Shown piece after piece: positions 1 to 7,618 of a stretch of 32,705 nucleotides of DNA; the stretch's first letter is position 1, and the number at the start of each line of letters is the position of its first letter. The position numbers and the translations under genes are program-made. Location: positions 1 to 32,705 of the forward strand of contig PAPS01000037.1 of the NCBI GenBank assembly GCA_002708985.1, read 5' to 3'. The stretch is from Saprospirales bacterium. Lineage in GTDB: Bacteria > Bacteroidota > Bacteroidia > Chitinophagales > UBA8649. A model generated the notes under the pieces. The model saw nothing but the letters and a program-made list of their open reading frames with translations. It searched no databases and had not been told where the DNA came from.

Positions 1-1378
1 TATACTCACTAGTCTAATACTCTCTGCGGCGCCCACCGCCAAGCTCTACAGCCAAATCACAAGGGATGATGTCACTACCTGCATTATTTTAAGTTGCAAC
101 GAAGTGTCCCTAATGCAGGCACAAAAGGAAGATGTCTTCGCCGCGTTTAGTGAGCCTTGTGAGACGGGAGATTGTAAACAGGACGATTTAATGGCCAATA
201 TCAATGGTCTTCCTTCGGCTAATCAGTCACTCACTCTACAAATCATTGATTTGACCATTGAGGCAGACATTGATTTAGATGCTCAACAACTCGCCGAAGC
301 CATAATGACGGAATTATACGTTGAAGGTAAACTAAAGACATTTCTTGATAGAAATCCTAATCGTAAAGAAATGGTCGTCGCAGAACTCCAAGGATGGCTT
401 GAAATTTTTATCAATACGAGAAAAAGAGAAGCAACTGATATAGTAGATCCAATTGATTGGCCTGATACAGAGGAAAATCAATTCTCTGAGGAGATTCCTG
501 CAAATACTCAAAACAACCAAAACAATCAGAGTGGCCAGAAAGACAACGATGATGTTCGGGGTGATGATACTGGAGAAGAAGGAGGGGAAGAAAAAAGCAG
601 TAGTAATATCGTTTTTATTATCATAATTCTCCTGTTGCTCGGTGTGATTGGTCTGCTTGCCTTTCTGTATTATAAGCTAAATCTCGAAAAAGAGGATCTC
701 GAACAGTCAACTAAACGCCTTCGAGACGAAAGCGCACAATTCAATGCTGAGCAGTATAAACTCAAACGTCTTCTAAGCGAAAGAGAGCGCGAGCTCAGGT
801 CCCTTATGGAAAACCAACAAAGAACTCAAACTCAAGAATCCTTTGTTGAGGAAGAGGTGGAAAATAAAAATGCAGACCAAAGAAGTGATAATACCGCTCA
901 AGAGGTCACCGGCGAGATTCCGTTTAATCAAGTAGAGGACACTCAGGAATTTGACCAAGATAAAAATCAAGAAACAAATAAAGAGGAAGCAGCTAAGCGA
1001 CCCGAAGACGATAATCCAGGGCACGTGAGCTATCCACCGAATATAGAAGGCCAGCGTTCCGTTGTTTTTTTCAGTGCACCTAATGCTCAAGGTGAGTTCC
1101 CCTCCTCGACAATGATGAGAGATTACAGCCCTGAGGCGGTGATTAGAGTCTTCCTACGCGATGAAGAAGCGGATTACGGTGAATTCCAAATTGTCACTAA
1201 TCCTACATCTCAACGTAATTTATTGGCAAATTGGGAACACACACTCGCCCATTTTGCCGTTCCTGTGAATCCAGAACATCCCGAACCAAGAAGTATAGAA
1301 CTTGAGCGTGCTGGAGGAATTCGGGAAAGTCAGGGAGTATGGAAAGTTGTAAGAAAAGCGAAAGTGCGCTTTATGTAA
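1..1378 (+). CDS. Partial membrane-anchored coiled-coil protein, 5' end outside the window
   Basis: The reading frame is open from the first bases of the window to the TAA at 1376-1378, so the gene starts to the left. A GTG at 104 and an ATG at 113 exist, but the codons before them encode a hydrophobic stretch (ILTSLILSAAPTAKLYS) that looks like the end of a signal peptide, so I take those internal codons as not being the start. Numbering from the GTG, residues 1-110 form a mixed domain, 110-165 a polar acidic linker, about 169-190 a single membrane helix (FIIIILLLLGVIGLLAFLYY), 191-235 a charged coiled coil, then an acidic linker, and 308-424 a globular C-terminal domain ending in a WKVVRKAKVRF strand. 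The C-terminal domain resembles, from memory only, an uncharacterised module recurrent in Bacteroidota. A signal peptide plus one helix suggests N-terminus outside and coiled coil in the cytoplasm. Function unknown. Confidence 0.7.
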   Translation, partial: ILTSLILSAAPTAKLYSQITRDDVTTCIILSCNEVSLMQAQKEDVFAAFSEPCETGDCKQDDLMANINGLPSANQSLTLQIIDLTIEADIDLDAQQLAEAIMTELYVEGKLKTFLDRNPNRKEMVVAELQGWLEIFINTRKREATDIVDPIDWPDTEENQFSEEIPANTQNNQNNQSGQKDNDDVRGDDTGEEGGEEKSSSNIVFIIIILLLLGVIGLLAFLYYKLNLEKEDLEQSTKRLRDESAQFNAEQYKLKRLLSERERELRSLMENQQRTQTQESFVEEEVENKNADQRSDNTAQEVTGEIPFNQVEDTQEFDQDKNQETNKEEAAKRPEDDNPGHVSYPPNIEGQRSVVFFSAPNAQGEFPSSTMMRDYSPEAVIRVFLRDEEADYGEFQIVTNPTSQRNLLANWEHTLAHFAVPVNPEHPEPRSIELERAGGIRESQGVWKVVRKAKVRFM

Positions 1379-1404
1379 GGCAAAATACTTTGCGAAGATT
1401 CCCA

Positions 1405-1412
1405 TACTTTTG
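1405..1412 (+). promoter_or_regulatory. Putative -7 promoter element (TACTTTTG) for ffh
   Basis: The octamer matches the Bacteroidota -7 consensus TAnnTTTG exactly and lies 42 bases before the ffh ATG. No convincing TTTG -33 element is found 19-21 bases upstream, so this is only a candidate. Confidence 0.35.
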
Positions 1413-1454
1413 ACCTGCTCATCATAGAGGGTTGATATTGACTAAATAAAAGAC

Positions 1455-2786
1455 ATGTTTAATACGCTTCAGGATCGCCTGGATAAGGCCTTTAGTATTT
1501 TAAAAGGCCACCATAAGATCACCGAAATTAATATTGCCAAAACGACAAAGGAGATTCGCAGAGCCCTTGTCGAGGCGGATGTTAACTACAAAATCGCCAA
1601 AACCTTTACCGATAATGTAAAAGAAAAAGCCCTTGGTCAAGGAGTACTCAAGTCTGTACAACCTGGGCAAATGCTTGTTAAAATCGTAGAAGATGAACTG
1701 CGAGATCTTATGGGAGGTGAGGTTGCGAGTTTTCAGATTTCAGGAAATCCTGCAGTCATACTGATTGCCGGATTACAAGGTTCAGGTAAAACGACCTTCA
1801 CCCATAAGCTAGCACACTGGGCGAAGTCCAAAAAAGGAAAATCGCCTTTAATGGTCGCCGGTGACGTGTATCGACCAGCTGCAATCGATCAACTCGCAAG
1901 CTTAGGGGAAAAAATCGATATCCCAGTTTTCTATGATAAAGAGAATAAATCGCCTGTATCTATCGCTAAGGCTGGAATTGACTTTGCCAAAAAAAATGGC
2001 CACGATGTTGTCATCATTGATACAGCAGGACGACTTGCAGTAGATGAGGTGATGATGACAGAAATTAAAGACGTTAAACGAGCCATCCAACCCCAAGAAA
2101 CGCTCTTCGTAGTTGATTCGATGACAGGACAAGATGCCGTCAATACAGCAGAGGCCTTTAATCACAACATTGACTTCGATGGTGTGGTCCTGACAAAACT
2201 TGATGGGGATACAAGAGGGGGTGCAGCACTATCCATACAATACACAGTGGGTAAGCCTATCAAGTTTGCATCATCAGGAGAGAAAGTTGATTCAATTGAC
2301 CTCTTCCACCCAGACCGCATGGCACGACGTATTCTGGGGATGGGGGACATCGTAACCCTTGTAGAGCGAGCTCAACAGGACTTCGACGAAGAGGAAGCAA
2401 GAAAGGTTTCTAAAAAAATTGCCAAAAACAAATTTGACTTTGATGACTTTATGGGTCAGTTACAGCAGATAAAAAAAATGGGCAATATGAAAGACTTACT
2501 CTCCATGATGCCTGGCATGGGTAAAGCATTGCGTGATATTGAAATCAGTGATGACGCTTTCAAAAAAGTGGAAGCTATCATGCAATCTATGACAGCTTAT
2601 GAGCGAGCAAATCCTGACTCCCTTGATGGATCGCGAAGGAAAAGGCTTGCGGCGGGAAGTGGCAACTCAATTCAAGAAGTAAACCGGTTTATCAAGCAGT
2701 TTGAGGATATGAAAAAGATGATGCGCAAGATGCAGGGCGGTGGAAACGCCAAAATGATGCGCTCAATGATGAAATCTCGACGATAA
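1455..2786 (+). CDS. ffh: Signal recognition particle protein Ffh
   Basis: Ffh is the GTPase of the signal recognition particle. It binds signal sequences of nascent inner-membrane proteins together with SRP RNA and docks on FtsY. At 443 residues it has the usual length. The helical N domain covers about 1-95. The G domain carries the P-loop GLQGSGKTT (106-114), DTAGR (G3) and TKLDGDTRGG (G4). The methionine-rich M domain follows from about residue 325, with MGNMKDLLSMMPGMGKAL and the RNA-binding GSRRKRLAAGSG motif, ending in a Met/Lys-rich tail. The ATG start puts the MFNTLQDRLDKAF helix at the expected N-terminus. rpsP follows 62 bases downstream on the same strand; ffh-rpsP linkage is common in bacteria. 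Nothing is odd in the gene. Confidence 0.97.
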   Translation: MFNTLQDRLDKAFSILKGHHKITEINIAKTTKEIRRALVEADVNYKIAKTFTDNVKEKALGQGVLKSVQPGQMLVKIVEDELRDLMGGEVASFQISGNPAVILIAGLQGSGKTTFTHKLAHWAKSKKGKSPLMVAGDVYRPAAIDQLASLGEKIDIPVFYDKENKSPVSIAKAGIDFAKKNGHDVVIIDTAGRLAVDEVMMTEIKDVKRAIQPQETLFVVDSMTGQDAVNTAEAFNHNIDFDGVVLTKLDGDTRGGAALSIQYTVGKPIKFASSGEKVDSIDLFHPDRMARRILGMGDIVTLVERAQQDFDEEEARKVSKKIAKNKFDFDDFMGQLQQIKKMGNMKDLLSMMPGMGKALRDIEISDDAFKKVEAIMQSMTAYERANPDSLDGSRRKRLAAGSGNSIQEVNRFIKQFEDMKKMMRKMQGGGNAKMMRSMMKSRR

Positions 2787-2848
2787 AGGCTATATTCGCA
2801 ATCCGTTAAGAAATAATAATTTATTAATTACAAGCATAATTTAGACTT

Positions 2849-3607
2849 ATGGCAGTAAAACTAAGACTTCAGAGACACGGACGTAAAGGACGTCCTTACT
2901 ATTATATCGTAGCTGCAAATGTAACATCGAAAAGGGATGGACGCTACATAGAGCGTGTAGGAAGCTACAATCCAGTAAGCAGCCCAGCCGTTATTGATTT
3001 AGATGTTGATGCCTCTTTAAAATGGCTCGAAAATGGAGCTAAACCAACACCAACGGTGCGCAGAATTCTATCCTACAAAGGAGTGCTCTACAAAAAGCAT
3101 CTCATGCGTGGAGTTCGAAAAGGGGCGTTAACTTTAGAAGAAGCTGAAGCAAAATTTGCAGAATGGTCAGCAAACAAAGAAGCCGAAATTCAAAAGGCAA
3201 TCGAAGCGAACGCTAAAAAAGTTCAAGAAAGCAAAAAAGCTAAGGCTAAGAAAGAACTCGAAAAGAGCGCATCAATCCTAGCAGCAAGAAGAGCTAAGTT
3301 GGAAGAGGCAGCTGCCCCTGCCGAAGAGGAAACCCCTGCTGCAGAAGAAGCTCCTACTGAAGGGGCTCCTATCGATGAAGCTGTTGTCGAAGAAGCCACT
3401 CCTACTGAAGAGGCTCCTGCCGAAGAAGAAGCTGCCGAAGAAGCCACTCCTACTGAAGAGGCTCCTGCCGAAGAAGAAGCTCCTGCCGAAGAGGCTCCTG
3501 CTGAAGAGGCTCCTGCTGAAGAGGCTCCTGCCGAAGAAGAAGCTCCTGCCGAAGAGGCTGCTGCTGAGGAAGATACAGACAAAAAAGAAGACAAAGTTGC
3601 AGAGTAA
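2849..3607 (+). CDS. rpsP: 30S ribosomal protein S16 with long acidic repeat tail
   Basis: Residues 1 to about 85 are a standard S16 core (MAVKLRLQRHGRKGRPYYYI, then GRYIERVGSYNP), an early-assembling small-subunit protein. Residues 86-150 form a charged, lysine-rich helical segment (KAKAKKELEKS), and about 151-252 is an extension of Ala, Glu, Pro and Thr built from EEAPA and EEATPTEEAPAEE units. Canonical S16 is about 80-90 residues; Bacteroidota proteins are commonly extended, but this tail is long even so. The tail is encoded by perfect tandem DNA repeats. It is likely disordered and strongly negative, so it probably lies on the solvent side of the subunit; its role is unknown. The gene is followed by a strong hairpin at 3641-3664. 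Confidence 0.96.
   Translation: MAVKLRLQRHGRKGRPYYYIVAANVTSKRDGRYIERVGSYNPVSSPAVIDLDVDASLKWLENGAKPTPTVRRILSYKGVLYKKHLMRGVRKGALTLEEAEAKFAEWSANKEAEIQKAIEANAKKVQESKKAKAKKELEKSASILAARRAKLEEAAAPAEEETPAAEEAPTEGAPIDEAVVEEATPTEEAPAEEEAAEEATPTEEAPAEEEAPAEEAPAEEAPAEEAPAEEEAPAEEAAAEEDTDKKEDKVAE
3389..3484 (+). repeat. 48-bp tandem duplication inside rpsP
   Basis: The 48-base unit starting GAAGAAGCCACTCCTACTG at 3389 recurs at 3437. The first 45 bases of the two copies are identical, after which copy 1 continues GCC and copy 2 continues CCT. The unit is a multiple of three, so copy number changes would lengthen or shorten the S16 tail without a frameshift. Confidence 0.9.
3488..3532 (+). repeat. Three tandem 15-bp units (GAAGAGGCTCCTGCY) in rpsP
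   Basis: Three head-to-tail 15-base units at 3488, 3503 and 3518 encode EEAPA three times; they differ only at the last base of the third unit. They directly follow the 48-bp duplication and are themselves partial matches to it. Confidence 0.9.
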
Positions 3608-3640
3608 CGGGGCGTTCACTCAACTTTTCATAAAATTAAA

Positions 3641-3664
3641 AAAGGCCTGGAAAACCAGGCCTTT
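3641..3664. terminator. Bidirectional intrinsic terminator between rpsP and hppD
   Basis: A perfect 10-bp stem (AAAGGCCTGG / CCAGGCCTTT) closes a four-base AAAA loop. On the plus strand it is followed by a T-rich run (CTCTTTT), and on the minus strand by TTTAATTTTA. It sits between convergent genes and would end transcription from both sides. Confidence 0.9.
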
Positions 3665-3685
3665 CTCTTTTATCAGCACCTTTTT

Positions 3686-4819
3686 TTAAAGGTTCCCTCG
3701 CAAACCCTGCTCGCGCTCAATAGCTTCAAATAATGCCTTGAAATTACCTTTACCAAAGGATCGTGCCCCCTCTCTTTGAATAATTTCAAAGAAAAGAGTT
3801 GGCCTATCTTCCAAAGGCTTAGTAAATATCTGTAGAAGGTATCCCTCATCATCACGATCCACTAAAATATTAAGCGATCGCAAAGCGCTTATATCTTCCT
3901 TGATTTCACCAACTCTTTCTAATAACTCGTCATAATACGTATCAGGTACATTAAGAAACTCAACGCCTCGATCCCTCAAGGCTTGTACTGTAGTTAGAAT
4001 ATCTTTTGTAGCAATAGCAATGTGTTGAACGCCTGCCCCTTGGTAGAATTCAAGGTACTCATCGATCTGAGATTTTCGCAAGCCCTCAGCAGGTTCATTG
4101 ATTGGAAACTTAACATATCCATTACCATTTGACACAACTTTAGACATCAAGGCGGAATACTCTGTTGAAATATCTTTATCATCGAAGGTGAGCAGCAATG
4201 AAAAACCCATAACCTTCTCATAGAAAGCTACCCACTCATCCATTTCACCCAACTCTACGTTTCCAACACAGTGGTCTACATATTCCAGACCAACGGGACG
4301 AATTGGTGCTGTTGATTTTCGTGGTTGATAACCTGGCATAAAAACCCCATTGTAGGCTTTACGCTCTACAAATTTGTGAATGGTTTCACCGTAGGTTTTA
4401 ATTGCAGAGACAACTATAGAGCCTTTTTCATCAGTGAATTCCTTTGCCTCCATTACCACCTGACCTCCTCTTGCACGTGTTTCCTCTAAAGCTTTACGAG
4501 CATCATTTACTTGAAGTGCAAGGACTTTTACCCCATCACCATGTTTGCGTACATGGTCACTTATCTCATGATCTGGACGCAGTGCTGTAGAAAGAACAAA
4601 GCGTAATTTATTCTGCTGAATAACATAAGAAGCTTTGTCTCTAACTCCTGTCTCAGGACCGGCATAAGCCACTAACTCAAAGCCAAAAAGATATTGATAA
4701 TAAAATGCTGATTGCTTTGCGTTACCGCAATAAAACTCAATATGATCTGTGCCAAGAAGAGGTAAAAAATCTTCGGCCTCTACCAATCGATCTTTACTAC
4801 TTGATCTAAAACTTTTCAT
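3686..4819 (-). CDS. hppD: 4-hydroxyphenylpyruvate dioxygenase
   Basis: This non-haem Fe(II) enzyme converts 4-hydroxyphenylpyruvate and O2 into homogentisate and CO2, the second step of tyrosine degradation in the cytoplasm. At 377 residues it has two vicinal-oxygen-chelate halves: about 20-155 (LLGTDHIEFY) and 175-350. The metal ligands are visible as His183 (YVDHCVGNV), His266 (VQHIAIAT) and Glu345 (LFFEIIQRE), and the family C-terminal signature GKGNFKALFEAIEREQ follows. It is the last gene of a minus-strand group after hmgA (next enzyme of the same pathway) and a VWA gene, 63 bases beyond the latter. The 3' end abuts the bidirectional hairpin. Confidence 0.97.
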   Translation of the reverse strand: MKSFRSSSKDRLVEAEDFLPLLGTDHIEFYCGNAKQSAFYYQYLFGFELVAYAGPETGVRDKASYVIQQNKLRFVLSTALRPDHEISDHVRKHGDGVKVLALQVNDARKALEETRARGGQVVMEAKEFTDEKGSIVVSAIKTYGETIHKFVERKAYNGVFMPGYQPRKSTAPIRPVGLEYVDHCVGNVELGEMDEWVAFYEKVMGFSLLLTFDDKDISTEYSALMSKVVSNGNGYVKFPINEPAEGLRKSQIDEYLEFYQGAGVQHIAIATKDILTTVQALRDRGVEFLNVPDTYYDELLERVGEIKEDISALRSLNILVDRDDEGYLLQIFTKPLEDRPTLFFEIIQREGARSFGKGNFKALFEAIEREQGLRGNL

Positions 4820-4882
4820 AATTATTCGCTCTTTTCACTTGTTCTAAGATAAGGCACTAATAAATTTTACCCACCTTCACCT

Positions 4883-5494
4883 TTAATGCCGAATCAGTGG
4901 GACAATGCGTTCTGGTTTAAATGATACTCCTTGTAGATAAACTCCACCGGCATTCTCTGCTAAAGTTTTTAGTTGGTTCACGTATCGATCGTCGGCAAAT
5001 GTTGTTTGAACAACATGTAAAATGCAGTTAAGCGAATCAATTTTAGACGATATAGCATCTAATCGATCGTCGTTTGGGGCAAGTCCATCACTAAGCAGAA
5101 CAATAACACTTTCACGAAGTTGATCAGGATTCCTCCAATTGTGCGCCTCTAGCGCAAGGGATAGTCCATCATAAACATAGGTTGCAAGAGTTGGAGTTAT
5201 ATCTTCGACAACGTTGAGCATAAACTGTCTGTGATGGACAGGTAAAAACGGAACACTAACCTTTGCATAGTTTGAAAAAGTGATGATGCATAGTGAATCC
5301 CCATCATTAAAATAGTCTATCGCTGTATTAGCCCAAGACTTCATAATATCGAGCGAATTATTTCCTCTCATCGTGTAGGTTCCATCTAATACAAGGATGA
5401 CACGCTTAGAATCAGCATGCTGAGAGAATGCTACGTCCTTTGAGAAAAAGAAAACGAGAAAGATTAGAATCAGGTATCTACCGATTTGCTTCAC
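4883..5494 (-). CDS. Secreted von Willebrand factor A (VWA) domain protein
   Basis: From a GTG start at 5494 this is 203 residues. A TTG at 5500 is also possible, but the GTG gives the classic signal peptide MKQIGRYLILIFLVFFF and a GTGA overlap with the hmgA stop, which points to translational coupling. Residues 1-24 are the signal peptide; no lipobox cysteine is seen, so the product is probably periplasmic or secreted. Residues 31-190 form one VWA domain with a MIDAS-type metal site: DGTYT (37-41, a conservative version of DxSxS), a threonine in TPTLATYVYDG, and SDG in VLLSDGLAPND. VWA domains bind protein partners through a metal. Lying between the two dioxygenase genes of tyrosine degradation is unexpected, and a role there is not evident. 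Confidence 0.8.
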   Translation of the reverse strand: MKQIGRYLILIFLVFFFSKDVAFSQHADSKRVILVLDGTYTMRGNNSLDIMKSWANTAIDYFNDGDSLCIITFSNYAKVSVPFLPVHHRQFMLNVVEDITPTLATYVYDGLSLALEAHNWRNPDQLRESVIVLLSDGLAPNDDRLDAISSKIDSLNCILHVVQTTFADDRYVNQLKTLAENAGGVYLQGVSFKPERIVPLIRH

Positions 5495-6645
5495 ATCCAA
5501 CTTTTGTGGTATCCCGCATCTTCTATGGATAAGGCTTGTTTTGTAAGCTTTAGGGGATGAAAGGTATCGACCATAACTGCCAATTCCTCTGTTCCTTTTT
5601 TACCTATACTGTTTTCAACCGCCGTTTGATGTGGACCATGAGGAACTCCTAAGGGGTGTAACGTTAACATACCTTCTACAACGTCATTTCGACTCATAAA
5701 TTTAGACTCCACATAATAGAGTACTTCATCTGAGTCTACATTGCTATGATTGTACGGTGCTGGAATTCCTTCTGGATGATAGTCATACAATCTCGGTACA
5801 AAGGAACAAATAACAAAATTTCGACCGCTGAATGTCTGGTGTACTGGAGGCGGTTGGTGAACACGACCAGTAATTGGCTCAAAATCGTGTATGCTAAAGG
5901 CATAAGGATAGAGATAACCGTCCCAACCAATAGCATCAAAAGGGTGCGATGCATATACTACATCATAGATGAATCCATTTTTTTTAATAGAAATAACGAA
6001 CTCACCTTTTTGATTATGGGTAGCACGATGTTGCGGTTTGCGAAAATCGCGCTCACAAAACGGAGAATGCTCGAGGTGTTGACCGAATTGATTTCTATAT
6101 CGCTTTGGTGTTACAATAGGACCTGAAGATTCAATGATTAAGCATTTATTTTCTTTTGTTGTCCATCGCATTTGATAAATCGTGCCTCGCGGAATAACCA
6201 AATAATCGCCGGGCTTAAAAGGGAGCTCGCCATAAATGGAGTGCATAACGCCTTCTCCATGATGGATGAAAACCACCTCATCGGCAGTAGAGTTCTTAAA
6301 GTATTCATCAACCATTGATTCTTTAGGGGATGCCATACTAATTTGAACATCGTTGTTGACCATTAAGGGTATTCGGTCAGCAATAAAGTTTGGGCCGAAG
6401 TCAAGGTTAAAACCAAAGAACTTTCGATGTGCAATATGCTCATCTACCGCGATTTCAGGACGTACGTCTCTTGTTTGGCCTATTTCCTTAATTAAAGTGG
6501 GCGGGTGGCAGTGATAGACCAACGAATAGATATTGTCAAATCCTTCGGTAGAAACAAGTTCTTCGGAATACAAAACGCCCTCTTTATTTCTAAACTGAGT
6601 ATGACGTTTTGAGGGAATATCCCCTTGTCGATAGTAATGTGGCAT
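5491..6645 (-). CDS. hmgA: Homogentisate 1,2-dioxygenase
   Basis: This enzyme opens the homogentisate ring to 4-maleylacetoacetate using Fe(II) and O2, directly after HppD in tyrosine catabolism. The 384-residue protein is the shorter form seen in Bacteroidota (proteobacterial and human enzymes are about 430-445). Family stretches include FIHHGEGVMHSIYGELPFKP, SIHDFEPITGRVHQPPPVHQ and HPLGVPHGPH. The likely iron ligands are His300 in PYNHSNVDSDE, an acidic residue at 306 or 307, and His336; the 36-residue spacing between the two histidines equals that of human His335 and His371. It is the first gene of the operon and its stop overlaps the next start by four bases. No fumarylacetoacetase or maleylacetoacetate isomerase gene is in the window. 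Confidence 0.93.
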   Translation of the reverse strand: MPHYYRQGDIPSKRHTQFRNKEGVLYSEELVSTEGFDNIYSLVYHCHPPTLIKEIGQTRDVRPEIAVDEHIAHRKFFGFNLDFGPNFIADRIPLMVNNDVQISMASPKESMVDEYFKNSTADEVVFIHHGEGVMHSIYGELPFKPGDYLVIPRGTIYQMRWTTKENKCLIIESSGPIVTPKRYRNQFGQHLEHSPFCERDFRKPQHRATHNQKGEFVISIKKNGFIYDVVYASHPFDAIGWDGYLYPYAFSIHDFEPITGRVHQPPPVHQTFSGRNFVICSFVPRLYDYHPEGIPAPYNHSNVDSDEVLYYVESKFMSRNDVVEGMLTLHPLGVPHGPHQTAVENSIGKKGTEELAVMVDTFHPLKLTKQALSIEDAGYHKSWM

Positions 6646-6702
6646 AGAATTGCTTTATATAAATTTAAGAAAATGAATAGGCTCAGGAGATTACAGAAGG
6701 TG

Positions 6703-6710
6703 TAGCTTTG
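6703..6710 (+). promoter_or_regulatory. Putative -7 promoter element (TAGCTTTG) for marC
   Basis: An exact TAnnTTTG match 18 bases before the ATG at 6729. It covers the alternative TTG start at 6708, which favours the ATG as the real start. No clear -33 TTTG is seen, so confidence is modest. Confidence 0.4.
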
Positions 6711-6728
6711 TGCACAATTACAAACGTT

Positions 6729-7310
6729 ATGGATATCAATGCACTCCTGACTGCTAGTCTTACCTTATTTGCCGTAATTGATATTGTAGGCTCAATTCCT
6801 CTGTTAATCGATATTAAAAAAACTCAGGGACATATACATTCGCTTCAAGTAACGCTGTATTCAGGCCTATTGATGTTTCTATTCCTTTTTACAGGGGATA
6901 AACTGCTTAGGTTATTAGGTATTGATATTCCCTCCTTTGCAATTGCAGGGTCCATTGTGATTTTTGTCATTGGGCTTGAGATGATTCTTGGGCATCGATT
7001 GTTTAAAGAAGAAAAGCATATCATGTCTTCGGCTATTGTTCCGATAGCTTTTCCTCTTATCGCTGGCGCGGGTACCATTACGGCAATTCTCTCCTTGAAA
7101 GCTGAATTCTCTAATCAGGTATTATCCTTAGCCATTGGGCTTAATCTATTGGTTGTCCTGCTCGTACTAAAATTGATTCCTTTTATTGAAGGAAAAATTA
7201 AAGAGGCTGGATTGTCTATACTAAGAAGAATTTTTGGAGTTATCCTTCTCGCCATCTCCGTAAAGATTTTTACAACGAACCTCGGTAATCTAATCATGTT
7301 ATGGCAGTAG
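6729..7310 (+). CDS. MarC family integral membrane protein
   Basis: A 193-residue protein with six hydrophobic segments, matching the MarC (UPF0056) family: MDINALLTASLTLFAVIDIV at the N-terminus, SIPLLIDIKK, then SFAIAGSIVIFVIGLEMILG, and PIAFPLIAGAGTITAILSL, which is the most conserved family region. MarC proteins sit in the inner membrane; the family was once linked to multiple antibiotic resistance, but that link was withdrawn, and the transported substrate is unknown. I prefer the ATG at 6729 over a TTG at 6708 because the extra seven residues are polar and atypical and a promoter-like element overlaps the TTG. The next gene begins within its last 10 bases, so the three genes to 8281 likely form one operon, divergent from hmgA. 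Confidence 0.9.
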   Translation: MDINALLTASLTLFAVIDIVGSIPLLIDIKKTQGHIHSLQVTLYSGLLMFLFLFTGDKLLRLLGIDIPSFAIAGSIVIFVIGLEMILGHRLFKEEKHIMSSAIVPIAFPLIAGAGTITAILSLKAEFSNQVLSLAIGLNLLVVLLVLKLIPFIEGKIKEAGLSILRRIFGVILLAISVKIFTTNLGNLIMLWQ

Positions 7311-7618
7311 GTTTTCCCGCAAAATACAGCACTCGATGTAACCATAGTTTCAAAGCATACGAAGCATTTTCTGAGGTAATAAAGAACGCACTCGAAATAA
7401 AGGGTTGGAAACTATTAAAAGAAGATGAGGGCCGTCATCAAATCATCGCACAAATACCTGCTAGTGGCAGTATGACCTTGGGTGAATTATGCAAAATTCA
7501 ATTCGACACTAGACAGTATATTATAGAAAGCCGATGTATCCTTTTCACTCAATTTCTAGATTTCGGTAAGAACAAAAAGAATGTAAAAAGCTTTTTATCT
7601 GTAGTTAATTCTCTTTAG
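7301..7618 (+). CDS. Small conserved-type protein of unknown function
   Basis: This 105-residue ORF begins at an ATG overlapping the end of marC by 10 bases and stops directly before the start of the next gene, so it is translated in a tight operon. It has no signal peptide or membrane helix. The middle has alternating strands (RHQIIAQIPASGSMTLGELC, QYIIESRC), and the C-terminus reads TQFLDFGKNKKNVKSFLSVV. From memory this resembles a small alpha/beta domain of bacterial proteins that ends in a Q-x-DWGKN-xxN-xxxF motif. I do not know a function for it. Confidence 0.75.
   Translation: MAVGFPAKYSTRCNHSFKAYEAFSEVIKNALEIKGWKLLKEDEGRHQIIAQIPASGSMTLGELCKIQFDTRQYIIESRCILFTQFLDFGKNKKNVKSFLSVVNSL

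Noticed and set aside
3389-3532. Regular direct repeats that could suggest a CRISPR array
   Set aside because: The repeats are contiguous without unique spacers and encode a periodic peptide within rpsP.
3223-3619. Long antisense ORFs opposite the rpsP tail, rich in Ser, Ala and Gly or in Phe, Arg and Ser
   Set aside because: They are the reverse translation of the GAAGAGGCTCCTGC repeats and have no start context or independent composition.
5746-6126. 126-codon plus-strand ORF opposite hmgA
   Set aside because: It lies entirely within the well-supported hmgA frame and its translation resembles no family.
6708-6728. TTG start for marC adding seven residues
   Set aside because: A TAnnTTTG element covers the TTG, and the ATG at 6729 fits the family N-terminus better.
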